64,000 nt of DNA from an uncultured Alphaproteobacteria bacterium (lineage in GTDB: Bacteria; Pseudomonadota; Alphaproteobacteria; UBA6615). The stretch is taken from positions 372,001 through 436,000 of the forward strand of contig CALSNJ010000002.1 in the NCBI GenBank assembly GCA_943787745.1, read 5' to 3'. This document shows positions 1 to 8,681 of the stretch, piece by piece. The position numbers were made by a program, and so were the translations under genes. The notes beneath the pieces were generated by a model that searched no databases, was not told the origin of the DNA, and saw only the letters and a list, made by a program, of their open reading frames with translations. Every line of letters begins with the position of its first letter. Position 1 is the stretch's first letter.

Positions 1-1
1 C

Positions 2-448
2 ACGCTGACCGGCGAAAGCCGCGTGCTGCGGGCTGACATGCTCCAGGACGTTGGCAGTTCGCTGAATCCGGCGATTGATCTCGGACAGATCGAAGGCGCG
101 TTTGTGCAGGGGCAGGGCTGGCTGACATCGGAAGAACTGGTCTGGGACAAGACCGGCCGTTTGCTGACTCATGGTCCCTCGACCTACAAAATCCCGGGGA
201 GTCGCGACGTGCCGCCGATCTTCAACGTTCATATTCTCGAAGATGCGCCCAACCGTTTCCCGACGGTCTTTCGTTCCAAGGCCGTGGGCGAACCGCCTTT
301 GATGCTGGCCATTTCAGTCTGGCTCGCCATTCGTGATGCAGTCTCGCGGATTGGCGATCACCGCCACTTTGTGAATCTCGATGCGCCGGCCACACCTGAA
401 GCGATCTTGAATGCGGTAACCGACTTGCAGCACCGCGACGCCAATTGA
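2..448 (+). CDS. xdhB: Xanthine dehydrogenase, molybdopterin-binding subunit (C-terminal part)
   Basis: This is the last ~148 residues of the large molybdenum subunit of xanthine dehydrogenase, which oxidises hypoxanthine and xanthine to urate in the cytoplasm. The gene is open from the window edge, so its start lies upstream. Visible signatures of the family are the QIEGAFVQGQGW segment (the IEGAxxQGxG type of Mo-cofactor contact) and SKAVGEPPL, whose Glu is the catalytic base in the family. The C-terminus is of normal type and ends in a TGA. The next gene starts 16 bases later. Substrate specificity cannot be decided from this piece, but the overall match to XdhB-type subunits is clear. Confidence 0.9.
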   Translation, partial: TLTGESRVLRADMLQDVGSSLNPAIDLGQIEGAFVQGQGWLTSEELVWDKTGRLLTHGPSTYKIPGSRDVPPIFNVHILEDAPNRFPTVFRSKAVGEPPLMLAISVWLAIRDAVSRIGDHRHFVNLDAPATPEAILNAVTDLQHRDAN

Positions 449-464
449 CCTGCCGCCCGCCCCA

Positions 465-1292
465 ATGAAACACCCACTCCTCTTTTTGTTCGGTGCCGCG
501 CTGGCTCTGGCAGGCACGCCTGTTCTTGCCGATGATGATCAGATTGCTTTGCCCAAACGTGGTGGTTTTTCGGTTGAGCCTTATGCGGGTACGGCAGCGG
601 CGATTGGCGGGACCTTCGTCAAGGAATTCTCAGAGGTGCTTACACAGACCGGCACAGTAGGCGGGCAGACATTTTCGACCGCGCTGGGTTTCGATGTCCC
701 CAATCGCGATTTTTCCGATGTGTATGACGCGCCTCATGAAGTTGGCGTGCAACTGAATTATGGCCTGAGCGACCACTCAGAGGTCTTCGGTGGGGTTTCC
801 TATATGCGGGCTTCGGGAAAGGACTTCGATGCACTGTTGTTTACCTTTGCCGGTAATATCGGGGGTGTTCCCATCGCGACGGGCTCAACATTGGTTGGCG
901 AGTTCGAGGACTATCAGGAGTTTGCCGCGAATTTGGGCTATCGGCGGTTCTTTGATATCGACGCACCGCTCAAGCCGTTCATTGGCGCGACGTTTTCCGT
1001 CCGTAAGGTCAGCGCGATCGATCTGAACTTTCGGCATTCCAGCAACGGCGTCAGAATCGACAATGTTCGTTTCTATGCACCCTCGATCGCCTTTGCGAGC
1101 GGGCTTCAGGTTGGCATGCGCTACGACATCAATGACTGGGCGGCGCTGGGCGTGACGACCGGCGTCAATTACCGGACCAACCTCAAGGAAGAGGATGACG
1201 ACGTTGTCGGCTTTCGGGAATTCACGAACGCCAACAACCGCGGCGATGTTCTCGACATCCCGGTTTCCGTGCGCTTGACCGCGCGTTTCTAG
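465..1292 (+). CDS. Outer-membrane beta-barrel protein, function unknown
   Basis: The 275-residue product begins with a Sec signal peptide (basic start, hydrophobic FLFGAALALAG, probable cleavage after LA at about residue 22). The mature part alternates amphipathic strands with Asp/Asn-rich turns and ends in an aromatic Phe (LTARF), the usual C-terminal signature of outer-membrane barrels recognised by BamA. It contains motifs such as VGVQLNYGLSDHSEVFGGVSY and LNFRHSSNG. I do not recognise a specific family and would not assign a transported substrate. It sits 16 bases after the xanthine dehydrogenase gene and is followed by a terminator hairpin, so it may be the last gene of that operon, but a functional link is only inference. 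Confidence 0.75.
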   Translation: MKHPLLFLFGAALALAGTPVLADDDQIALPKRGGFSVEPYAGTAAAIGGTFVKEFSEVLTQTGTVGGQTFSTALGFDVPNRDFSDVYDAPHEVGVQLNYGLSDHSEVFGGVSYMRASGKDFDALLFTFAGNIGGVPIATGSTLVGEFEDYQEFAANLGYRRFFDIDAPLKPFIGATFSVRKVSAIDLNFRHSSNGVRIDNVRFYAPSIAFASGLQVGMRYDINDWAALGVTTGVNYRTNLKEEDDDVVGFREFTNANNRGDVLDIPVSVRLTARF

Positions 1293-1367
1293 GCATTCCT
1301 TCGCAGTTGCAGCAAAGTTTCTCGCCACGACCGGGTGTTTCGTGCTAACGCGTGCCCATATTCTTCG

Positions 1368-1394
1368 GCCGCCCACGCTGGCGGCGCTTTTTTT
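1368..1394 (+). terminator. Rho-independent terminator
   Basis: GCCGCC (1368-1373) pairs with GGCGGC (1380-1385) across a six-base loop and is followed by GC and seven Ts. It lies between the outer-membrane barrel gene and typA. It ends only 12 bases before the chosen typA start, so the typA leader would have to overlap or read through it. Confidence 0.75.
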
Positions 1395-1406
1395 AGGTAC
1401 GACACG

Positions 1407-3236
1407 ATGTCCCAGAACGCTGACAAACTCCGCAATATTGCGATCGTTGCCCATGTCGATCATGGCAAGACCACACTCGTGGACAAGCTGTTGCGCCAGT
1501 CGGGCACGCTGAAGACCCACGGTGAGGATGCCGATCGCGAACGTGTCATGGATTCCAACGACATCGAGCGCGAGCGCGGTATCACCATCCTGTCGAAGAA
1601 CACCGCCCTGGAGTGGCAGGGCTGGGGCATCAACATCGTTGATACGCCGGGCCATGCCGATTTTGGTGGTGAGGTTGAGCGCGTACTCTCGATGGTGGAT
1701 TCGGTGCTGTTGCTGGTCGATGCCGTTGAAGGCCCGATGCCGCAGACTGCGTTTGTGACCCGCAAGGCACTCGAAGCCGGCCTTAAGCCGGTTGTCGTGG
1801 TCAACAAGGTTGATCGCGTCGGGGCGCGGCCGGACTGGGCCGTCGATCAGACTTTTGATCTGTTCGATCGTCTCGGTGCCACCGAAGAGCAACTCGATTT
1901 CACAACAGTGTTTGCTTCGGCCATTGAAGGCTGGGCTTCGGAATCCTCCGATGTGCGTGGCGAGAACATGGATATCCTGTTCCAGACCATCGTCGATCAG
2001 GTTGCCGCACCGGATGTGGACCGCGATGGTCCGTTCCGTATGCAGGTCTCCGCGCTCGACTATTCATCCTATGTTGGAGTGATCGGGATTGGACGCATCC
2101 AGCGCGGTCGTATCAAGCGCAACGCGCCGATCACGATCATTGGGGCCGATGGCAAAACGCGCCAGGGCCGGATGCTTCAGATTTTGGGCTTTCACGGGCT
2201 CGATCGGGTTGAGCGCGAAGAGGCTGCGGCCGGCGACATCATCGCATTCTCGGGCTTTGATGAACTCCACATTTCCGACACGCTTTGTGATCCCGCAGAG
2301 GTCGAGGCGCTCACGCCGCTTTCCGTGGACCAGCCCACGATCTCGATGACCTTTCAGGTCAACGATTCACCCTTTGCCGGGCGCGAGGGGAAATACGTTA
2401 CCAGCCGCAACATCCGTGACCGCCTGCAGGAAGAGCTTCTTCACAATGTGGCCCTGCGCGTGGAAGACACCGATACCGCCGACCGTTTCAAGGTGTCGGG
2501 CCGTGGTGAGCTGCATCTCTCGATCCTGATCGAGAATATGCGTCGCGAGGGCTACGAACTTGCGATCTCCCGCCCCGAAGTCATCACCCAGATGGTCGAT
2601 GGTGTGGAGCACGAGCCATGGGAAAGCCTCACAGTCGACGTTGAAGAGGAACACCAGGGTTCGGTGATGGAATTGCTGGGCACCCGCAAGGGCGAGCTCA
2701 AAAACATGGCACCCGATGGCAATGGCCGCGTTCGCCTCGATTATATGATCCCGACCCGTGGGCTAATCGGCATCCGCTCGACCTTCCTGACCCAGACCTC
2801 GGGCAGCGGGCTGATGTATCATGCGTTTGATCATTACGGACCGAAGGTGGCCGGTGAACTGGCGCAGCGCTTGCGCGGTGTGTTGATCTCGACCGATACC
2901 GGCATGGCGCGCGCCTATGCGCTGTTCAACCTGCAGGAACGCGGCCAGCTGATGCTTGGCCATGGTGCGGACGTCTATGAAGGCATGGTGATCGGGATCA
3001 ACTCGCGCGCCAATGACCTGATGGTCAATCCGCTCAAGGCCAAGCAGCTGACCAATATTCGTGCGGCTGGCACGGACGAAAACCTCGTCCTGACGACGCC
3101 GGTGCGGGTGACTCTGGAGTATGCGCTGGAGTTCATCGACGATGATGAACTGGTCGAAGTGACCCCGGACTCGATCCGGATCCGCAAGCGGTTCCTCAAG
3201 GAACACGAGCGAAAAAAGGCCTCTCGCGCCGCTTGA
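1407..3236 (+). CDS. typA: Ribosome-associated GTPase TypA/BipA
   Basis: TypA/BipA is an EF-G-like translational GTPase that acts on the ribosome, with roles in 50S assembly and stress adaptation. The product of 609 residues is of usual family length. The G domain shows the P-loop [10 protein letters not shown] near residue 17, the switch/G3 motif [16 protein letters not shown] and the G4 motif NKVDR. EF-G-like domains III and V follow ([24 protein letters not shown], a TypA hallmark). The frame is open 72 bases further upstream, but the ATG at 1407 gives the canonical start ([20 protein letters not shown]), and the upstream extension crosses the terminator. The gene is probably monocistronic. 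Confidence 0.97.
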   Translation: MSQNADKLRNIAIVAHVDHGKTTLVDKLLRQSGTLKTHGEDADRERVMDSNDIERERGITILSKNTALEWQGWGINIVDTPGHADFGGEVERVLSMVDSVLLLVDAVEGPMPQTAFVTRKALEAGLKPVVVVNKVDRVGARPDWAVDQTFDLFDRLGATEEQLDFTTVFASAIEGWASESSDVRGENMDILFQTIVDQVAAPDVDRDGPFRMQVSALDYSSYVGVIGIGRIQRGRIKRNAPITIIGADGKTRQGRMLQILGFHGLDRVEREEAAAGDIIAFSGFDELHISDTLCDPAEVEALTPLSVDQPTISMTFQVNDSPFAGREGKYVTSRNIRDRLQEELLHNVALRVEDTDTADRFKVSGRGELHLSILIENMRREGYELAISRPEVITQMVDGVEHEPWESLTVDVEEEHQGSVMELLGTRKGELKNMAPDGNGRVRLDYMIPTRGLIGIRSTFLTQTSGSGLMYHAFDHYGPKVAGELAQRLRGVLISTDTGMARAYALFNLQERGQLMLGHGADVYEGMVIGINSRANDLMVNPLKAKQLTNIRAAGTDENLVLTTPVRVTLEYALEFIDDDELVEVTPDSIRIRKRFLKEHERKKASRAA

Positions 3237-3557
3237 TCCGTGTTGGCCCGGCCATTCTGGGGCGGGATCTATCGTAAAACCGGGCTTTCTAAGGTCTGGA
3301 TTGGGGCTCCAAAAAGTGGGCCAGATCATGCTCGGATACCGTGCGGAACTTGAATTCGTAAATAAGTTCAAGAGATTGCTTGCTATCATCGGTTTTAAGC
3401 CCCATGTTCTCTCAATGATATCCGCTCACTGATTTCGAGCGAGCCGAATTCCGTGGCGAATGCAACGGCGAGACGTTCCTCCAGAAAATGATGTGCAGCA
3501 GGTGTCAGCATGTGGACATGGTGTCCGCGTGTTCTACGACGATTGGAAAAGTAAAAA
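3237..3557. other. Gap between typA and the cold-shock gene; probable long csp leader
   Basis: These 321 bases hold no gene that I can support. A long untranslated leader upstream of a CspA-type gene is typical of thermo-responsive csp mRNAs, so much of this stretch may be 5' UTR. On the minus strand two tiny overlapping open frames exist (starting near 3510 and near 3409, about 38 residues each), without convincing ribosome-binding sites or recognisable similarity. I leave them unannotated. Confidence 0.4.
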
Positions 3558-3761
3558 ATGCCTACAGGTACCGTAAAATTCTTCAACACCACCCGTGGTT
3601 TTGGTTTCATCGCTCCCGATGAGGGTGGCAAGGACGTATTCGTTCACATCACCGCCGTCGAGCAGGCTGGAATGGGCACTCTGACCGAAGGTCAGAAAGT
3701 CAATTTCCAGGTGCAGGACGACCAGCGCGGCCCGAAAGCAGTCGATCTGTCGGCCGCTTAA
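3558..3761 (+). CDS. cspA: CspA-family cold-shock RNA chaperone
   Basis: A 67-residue single cold-shock domain, the standard length. Both RNA-binding motifs are visible: RNP1-like GFGFI (residues 14-18) and RNP2-like VFVHI (27-31), following the family opening GTVKFFN. The product binds single-stranded RNA and DNA, melting secondary structure during cold shock or growth transitions. An upstream GGAAAAG can serve as ribosome-binding site. The gene is preceded by about 320 non-coding bases and followed by a strong terminator, so it is monocistronic. Whether it is cold-induced or constitutive cannot be told from the sequence. Confidence 0.95.
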   Translation: MPTGTVKFFNTTRGFGFIAPDEGGKDVFVHITAVEQAGMGTLTEGQKVNFQVQDDQRGPKAVDLSAA

Positions 3762-3781
3762 GTCGAGCAAATTTTCGGGGG

Positions 3782-3810
3782 CGGCCGGACGTTTATGTCC
3801 GGCCGTTTCT
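3782..3810 (+). terminator. Rho-independent terminator of the cold-shock gene
   Basis: A nine-base perfect stem, CGGCCGGAC (3782-3790) with GTCCGGCCG (3797-3805), loop GTTTAT, followed by TTTCT. The T-run is short but the stem is very stable. Confidence 0.8.
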
Positions 3811-3826
3811 ATTTGTAGAGTAAGCC

Positions 3827-4657
3827 ATGGTTGAATCGATCCAGGCACCCATCGGCTATCTGGTGGATACCGGAGAACTCCCGGTGTTCTACCAATCGAA
3901 TGTTGCGGGTGAGCGCACGAACTTTGAGGGTGAGCGCGAATTTCGCCCTGTGACCATGCGCAACGCGCGCCTTTTGCCCAACACGTTTGAACTGGATCGC
4001 GAAGGCTTTGCCTTTGTCGCGCACAAGACCGCTGTCAGCGACTTCTACGACGACGCGGAACTCAAATCGGTTTATGACGCCGAAGCAGAGGCGCTGGTTC
4101 GGAAACATACCGGCGCTTCGCGTGCGTTGGTGTTTGATCACACCCGTCGTTCGTCGTCCCAGAATGTACGCGAGGCCCATAACGCGCGTGATCCCGCGAA
4201 TGCGGCCCATACCGATTACACCGACTGGTCGGCACGTAACCGGGTGACCGCGGTGATGGGGGATGAGGCCGAAGCGTTGCTGGAGAAGCGCTTTGCCATT
4301 GTAAATGTCTGGCGCTCGACGGCCGGGACGATCGCGGAATGGCCGCTGGGGCTTTGCACCTGGGACAGCGTTGATGACGCCCATCTGCATACCGTGGAAC
4401 GGCGTGCCTATAACCGTGTGGGGCAGACACGACATGCCTCCTTTGATCCGAACAATGCTTGGTATTATTTCCCCCAGATGACGCCGGACGAGGCCATACT
4501 CATCAAGAACTACGACACATCGACCGACGGTCGGGCGCGCTATGCACTCCACACGTCTTTCGATGACCCGACTGCAGCGAGCGACGCACCCCCGAGAGAA
4601 AGCCTCGAAACACGGGTTCTTGCCTTCTTTGACGAGAGCCCTTCCAAGATTTTGTGA
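3827..4657 (+). CDS. CmcJ/NvfI-type Fe(II)/2-oxoglutarate oxygenase-like protein
   Basis: The 276-residue protein resembles the CmcJ/NvfI oxidoreductase family, related to enzymes of cephamycin and fungal meroterpenoid biosynthesis that contain the jelly-roll fold of non-haem Fe(II)/2OG oxygenases. Visible features are the HxD pair H128-T-D130 in AAHTDYTDWS, the downstream NVWR segment, and a second histidine H242 in YALHTSFDDP, consistent with a 2-His-1-carboxylate iron site. This family also contains members with unproven chemistry, so the substrate is unknown. It starts 17 bases after the csp terminator and is followed by a BLUF photoreceptor on the same strand; no biosynthetic neighbours accompany it. 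Confidence 0.75.
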   Translation: MVESIQAPIGYLVDTGELPVFYQSNVAGERTNFEGEREFRPVTMRNARLLPNTFELDREGFAFVAHKTAVSDFYDDAELKSVYDAEAEALVRKHTGASRALVFDHTRRSSSQNVREAHNARDPANAAHTDYTDWSARNRVTAVMGDEAEALLEKRFAIVNVWRSTAGTIAEWPLGLCTWDSVDDAHLHTVERRAYNRVGQTRHASFDPNNAWYYFPQMTPDEAILIKNYDTSTDGRARYALHTSFDDPTAASDAPPRESLETRVLAFFDESPSKIL

Positions 4658-4733
4658 CAGCGGACTGTCATTTACACATCGTTTAGCGAATTCGGGTAGC
4701 TCATAGGTGCTGATCAATTCGTAACCATTAAGA

Positions 4734-5165
4734 ATGACCATGCATTTTGTTCTCTATGCCAGTTCGGCTGTGCGTCCTCTCGATGACGACCAGATTCAGG
4801 GGCTTCTCGAGGTTTCGAGACGCAACAACGCTACGGTGAATGTCAGCGGCATGTTGCTCTACTATGAGGGAAGCTTTCTTCAGTATATCGAGGGCGAGAA
4901 GGAGGACGTGATGTCCCTGTATGCGCGGATCGCCGATGACAGGCGCCACCATGGCCTGTTTGTTCTCGATAGCGACACGATCGATGATCGTGCCTTGTCC
5001 GCCTGGACCATGGGCTACAATCGACTTGATGCTGCGCAACAGAAATTACTCGGAAGTTTTGATCTGAGTGCGCAAGCGCTGGAGCAAGCATTGGATGCGG
5101 AGCTGCCGCGAACGGTGCATTCCATGATGCGTACATTCTATCGAACAGCGCATCGGTATGCGTAA
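4734..5165 (+). CDS. BLUF-domain blue-light sensor, stand-alone
   Basis: A 143-residue protein consisting of one BLUF domain (residues 1-~95) plus a short helical C-terminus. BLUF domains bind FAD and switch hydrogen bonding under blue light. The three signalling residues are all present with canonical spacing: Tyr8 in FVLYAS, Asn32 in RRNNA and Gln50 in SFLQYIEG; the WTMGY motif supplies the conserved Trp/Met. No EAL, GGDEF or cyclase output domain is attached, so it must signal to a partner protein. The start is at the ATG giving MTMHFVLY; an in-frame ATG two codons later is also possible. It is transcribed in the same direction as the oxygenase gene 76 bases upstream. Confidence 0.93.
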   Translation: MTMHFVLYASSAVRPLDDDQIQGLLEVSRRNNATVNVSGMLLYYEGSFLQYIEGEKEDVMSLYARIADDRRHHGLFVLDSDTIDDRALSAWTMGYNRLDAAQQKLLGSFDLSAQALEQALDAELPRTVHSMMRTFYRTAHRYA

Positions 5166-5214
5166 CCTGATCAGCAGTTAACTTCGGCTGATATTGACGC
5201 CGAGCGGCGCGTGA

Positions 5215-6141
5215 CTAGCCGCGTCTGAATGCTGTCTGGAGTGCTCCGGTTACCTGCGCGAGGGCGGCATTCCCCTGATCACAGAAACCGCCCATATTAA
5301 AGAAACCATGCACCACGCCTTCGTAGAGGTGATACCGGACGCTGACCCCTGCATTTCGGAGTTTTGAAGCATAGGCTTTGCCTTCGTCACGAAGCGGGTC
5401 TATTTGCGCTGCAATCATCACGGCGGGGGCCAGATCCGAGACATCGGGTTCGAGAATGGGCGAGGCGCGGGGATCAAGTCGGTTCTCACCGACATGCATA
5501 TCGATCACCCATTGCAAGGTGCGATCATCGAGAAACATTGTTTCCTCGATACGGCTTGTGGGCAGCCCACCCATATCGGTCATGGGGTAAATCAATACCT
5601 GTAGCGCGGGCTGCGGCGCATTTTCCCGTTTTGCTTCCTGTGTGACGGCTGCTGCCAGATATCCGCCGCCACTGTCGCCCGCAACCGCAACACGTGTTGG
5701 GTCGCCACCGAGTTCTGCAGCGTTGTATCGGAGCCAGACATAAGTTGCGAAACAGTCTTCGAGAGGCGCGGGGAACGGATGTTCCGGGGCGCGGCGATAG
5801 GCCGGGGTAACAACGATCACACCGGCATCTTCAGCCAGCGCTGAACTGGATCCATCGTAGTCTTCCGGCGCCATCATGCAGCAACCGCCGCCATGGAAGT
5901 AAGCCAGAACCGGGAAGGGGCCGTTTCCCTGTGGGGTATAGGTTCGCACCCTTATGTCTCCGGCAGGGCCCGGGATTTCGACGTCGGCGATCTTTACGGA
6001 TTCGCGGGTGGGCGGGTTTATCTGCTGCCAGAGCTGGCTGAACCCTTCACGTGTTGCCTGAAGGCCGAGGTCAACGGGATGCGGCATATCGAGTGCCGAC
6101 AGGTCATCGATGAAGGCCTTGATTTGCGGGTCGATATACAT
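5215..6141 (-). CDS. Alpha/beta hydrolase, hormone-sensitive-lipase family esterase
   Basis: A 308-residue carboxylesterase of the HSL (family IV) type. It has the oxyanion-hole motif HGGG (His83 onward), the nucleophile elbow GDSGGG (Ser157), an acid in IDPLRDEG (Asp248) and the catalytic histidine in VVHGFFN (His278). The open frame extends upstream to 6399, but the 86 extra residues overlap the neighbouring hydrolase gene and are of low quality; the start at 6141 gives the family-typical N-terminal cap (MYIDPQIKAF). It likely cleaves small acyl esters in the cytoplasm. It is transcribed with the hydrolase just upstream, 43 bases away. A second HSL-type esterase is encoded at 46659-47603. 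Confidence 0.9.
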   Translation of the reverse strand: MYIDPQIKAFIDDLSALDMPHPVDLGLQATREGFSQLWQQINPPTRESVKIADVEIPGPAGDIRVRTYTPQGNGPFPVLAYFHGGGCCMMAPEDYDGSSSALAEDAGVIVVTPAYRRAPEHPFPAPLEDCFATYVWLRYNAAELGGDPTRVAVAGDSGGGYLAAAVTQEAKRENAPQPALQVLIYPMTDMGGLPTSRIEETMFLDDRTLQWVIDMHVGENRLDPRASPILEPDVSDLAPAVMIAAQIDPLRDEGKAYASKLRNAGVSVRYHLYEGVVHGFFNMGGFCDQGNAALAQVTGALQTAFRRG

Positions 6142-6184
6142 GGCGGACTCCGGTTGTGGTTGTTGTTGGGGGCCGGTTAGACAG

Positions 6185-7423
6185 CTAGTAGCTTTCGACC
6201 TCCGGCTGACCAAAGCCATTGATGCGCACCCGCTCATTTGGCGCCGGCTTGTTGTTGACCCGATCCAGGCACCAATCAGCGAGCATGGTGTACCAGTTTT
6301 CGCCCAGATAGGCCGCGGATCCACCACCGATCGCATGGCGCTCGCCCTCATACCAGACCAGCTTGCGTGGCACGTCGAGTTTGTTGGCGATCTCTTCACT
6401 ACATTCGATGGGGCTCAGTTCTTCATCTTCGCCGCCCTGGATAAGGATGGGGCAGGCCACCTGGTCGAGGATCGGCAGCAGAGAGAACTCACTGATGAAC
6501 TCGTCGAACTCGTCCTCATCGTCGTATCCCGCCATGAACATGAAGCGCAGCTTGAAGGTCGGTGCGGCCATGTTGAAAATCGTGTGACAGCCCGGCTCGT
6601 GGCACACAAAGGACAGGGCAGCGCCTTTTACCTTGTCGCCCAACTGTGCTGCGGCCTGCATGCCGAAGAAGGAGCCAAAGCTGATGCCGAAGATCACCAG
6701 TCTGTCCTTGTCGATATGCGGGTGCTGAATCAGCCAGTCATAGATGGCCTGCGCGGCCTCCATGTGATTGTCCTTGGTGACATAAAGACCGTTGACCGGA
6801 CATTCACCCTGACCCGGACCGTCATAAACAAAGCTGGCCATGCCGCGTTCGAGCATTTTGTCGCCGTACATCGAGCACATGATCTCTTTTGATCCGTCCA
6901 TCCCGTCGATCCCGATGGCACACGCGAATTTCTCGCCCTCCTTCGGCGCGTGGGGGAGCGCGAGGAACCCGGGCAAGAAACTGTCGCCGAACGGAATTTC
7001 CACCCGTTCGATGGGCCGGGGTGCGTATTCGATATATTTGTCGTAGCACTCGATCATGCGCTCGTTGTATTCGATGTGCAGGTTGCTGGCTTCGAAGATT
7101 GGCCAGCGGGCGGCGGAATAGAGAAGGGAGGCGATAAAGAAGCTCTCGCGCGCAGAGACCTCACGTCCCTCGGCTTCGAACGCCTTGGCCTTGATCTCCC
7201 GGCGTTTGGCCGCCCCGGCGAACTCACGGTGCATATCGGCGAATTTCTTGGTGCGCATACCCACGGTCCGGAAATCACCAACGGCATCCGGGCCACAGGG
7301 GTACATCGTGTAGCCCAGACGGGGTTGGTCCCATTCCATGCCGACCGAAGAGATGATGGCGTCCAAAATCCATCTTTGCTCGGCATAGCGTTTCATTTTC
7401 TGTTCGGTGAAGGCGCGCATCAT
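6185..7423 (-). CDS. Alpha/beta hydrolase, dihydropseudooxynicotine-hydrolase/FrsA-like
   Basis: A 412-residue protein with an alpha-helical N-terminal domain (~1-135) in front of an alpha/beta-hydrolase core, the architecture of FrsA-like enzymes and of 2,6-dihydropseudooxynicotine hydrolase, which cleaves C-C bonds in nicotine breakdown. The core shows YDGPGQGE (oxyanion region), the nucleophile elbow GISFGS (Ser248), an acid in GGEDEE (Asp333) and the histidine in GERHAIGG (His363). The specific substrate is not evident. The divergent neighbour at 7599 is a NicX-like ring-cleaving dioxygenase, which fits a role in N-heteroaromatic degradation, but this is inference. Confidence 0.8.
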   Translation of the reverse strand: MMRAFTEQKMKRYAEQRWILDAIISSVGMEWDQPRLGYTMYPCGPDAVGDFRTVGMRTKKFADMHREFAGAAKRREIKAKAFEAEGREVSARESFFIASLLYSAARWPIFEASNLHIEYNERMIECYDKYIEYAPRPIERVEIPFGDSFLPGFLALPHAPKEGEKFACAIGIDGMDGSKEIMCSMYGDKMLERGMASFVYDGPGQGECPVNGLYVTKDNHMEAAQAIYDWLIQHPHIDKDRLVIFGISFGSFFGMQAAAQLGDKVKGAALSFVCHEPGCHTIFNMAAPTFKLRFMFMAGYDDEDEFDEFISEFSLLPILDQVACPILIQGGEDEELSPIECSEEIANKLDVPRKLVWYEGERHAIGGGSAAYLGENWYTMLADWCLDRVNNKPAPNERVRINGFGQPEVESY

Positions 7424-7598
7424 GATGTGTCTCCCGATTGCATTTTTTGATTATTGGAAAATATGGAAGCACAGCTGCGTAAATCTGTCTCGGACAAAAC
7501 TTGCCCATGCCGCGCGTGGCAATGACCTGAGAGATCGTCAAAATCACACCAATCCGCTAGCATGACCAAGTCGATTTGAGGATGAGAGGAAAGAGACC

Positions 7599-8681
7599 AT
7601 GCGTGTACCAGCAGCCGTTCGGCATCAGGAAATGAACCCGGGAAAACTGACTGCCCTGTTCCTCAAGCAATTCACCATGTCGAAGGTTCAGTCCGGCGAA
7701 ACCGTGGCATTGCTGTCGGATGTCACCACGCGACCGGAATATGTTCAGGCGGCTTTTGCTGCCGGAGAAGAACTCGGTGCCAATTGTTATGAGATGCGGG
7801 TAAACATGACGCCGTCCTGGACGAAGGTTGGGGTCGATACGATTGGCAAGACCAACGGTATGCTCGATGCTCTCAAGGCAGCGGATATCGTGGTCGCGCT
7901 TCATATTCCGCTGTTTACCAGCTGGTTGCGTGAGGTCATGGCCACCGGGACGCGGTTCCTGATGATCATTGATGCGCCGGATGACCTTGAAGTGCTGCTT
8001 GCGCCTAAAGGCCTCAAAGAGGCCGTCAAATACGCCCATGACCGCTATACGGCGACCAAGGAGGTGCGCGTTGTCAGCGATGCGGGTACAGACCTGACCT
8101 ACTCACGCGGTGATTTTCCGGTCATGAGTCAATGGGGTTACTCGGACGAACCCGGTCATTTCGACCAATGGGGCGTGGGTCATATCCACACATTTCCCAA
8201 TGAAGGCTCGGCCAATGGCACAGTGGTGATGTCACCGGGTGACATCGTGATTCTTCCGTATTGCCGTTATGTTCAGGATGAGGTTCGCCTTGAAATCCGG
8301 GATGGCTTTATTCGCAAGGTCGAGGGTGGGCTGGACGCCAAACTGATGACCGGGTGGCTCGATGATAACAAGCTCTCCGAAGATGACCTTGACCCTTATG
8401 CGGTCTCGCATCTCGGATGGGGCCTCAATCCGCAGGCACGTTGGTACAACATCGCGTTGCATGGTGATAACCCGGAGCGTTCGCATGCTGCCACCCGCGC
8501 GTTCCCGGGCAATTTCCTGTTTTCAACAGGCCCCAACACACAGGGTGGTGGAACACGCGGCACAACAGGTCACTATGACGTTCCCATGCGCGATTGCACG
8601 GTCATGCTCGACAACGAGGTTGTGATCGAACGGGGTAAATTTGTTGACGAAAGCATGTATGTCGAACGCGAGGCGCGCTAG
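7599..8681 (+). CDS. NicX-like 2,5-dihydroxypyridine 5,6-dioxygenase / M29-related protein
   Basis: The 360-residue product matches the fold family shared by NicX, the Fe(II) enzyme that opens 2,5-dihydroxypyridine to N-formylmaleamate in nicotinate degradation, and M29 aminopeptidases. NicX uses two histidines and an aspartate as ligands with an HxD pair; here His271 (SHLGWG) and His325-x-Asp327 (TTGHYDVPM) fall at the same spacing. A GHIHTFP motif (His195, His197) lies near the expected active site. Its stop overlaps the start of the formamidase-like gene, so the two are cotranslated. Members annotated as leucyl aminopeptidase share this sequence type, so the ring-cleaving activity is probable rather than certain. 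Confidence 0.72.
   Translation: MRVPAAVRHQEMNPGKLTALFLKQFTMSKVQSGETVALLSDVTTRPEYVQAAFAAGEELGANCYEMRVNMTPSWTKVGVDTIGKTNGMLDALKAADIVVALHIPLFTSWLREVMATGTRFLMIIDAPDDLEVLLAPKGLKEAVKYAHDRYTATKEVRVVSDAGTDLTYSRGDFPVMSQWGYSDEPGHFDQWGVGHIHTFPNEGSANGTVVMSPGDIVILPYCRYVQDEVRLEIRDGFIRKVEGGLDAKLMTGWLDDNKLSEDDLDPYAVSHLGWGLNPQARWYNIALHGDNPERSHAATRAFPGNFLFSTGPNTQGGGTRGTTGHYDVPMRDCTVMLDNEVVIERGKFVDESMYVEREAR

Noticed and set aside
885-1892. Long minus-strand open frame (335 codons) over the barrel gene and typA
   Set aside because: It is antisense to two clearly coding genes and its translation shows no domain pattern; a shadow frame.
3300-3510. Two small overlapping open frames on the minus strand between typA and the cold-shock gene
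   Set aside because: Both are under 40 residues, have no ribosome-binding site and no recognisable similarity, and lie in the probable csp leader.
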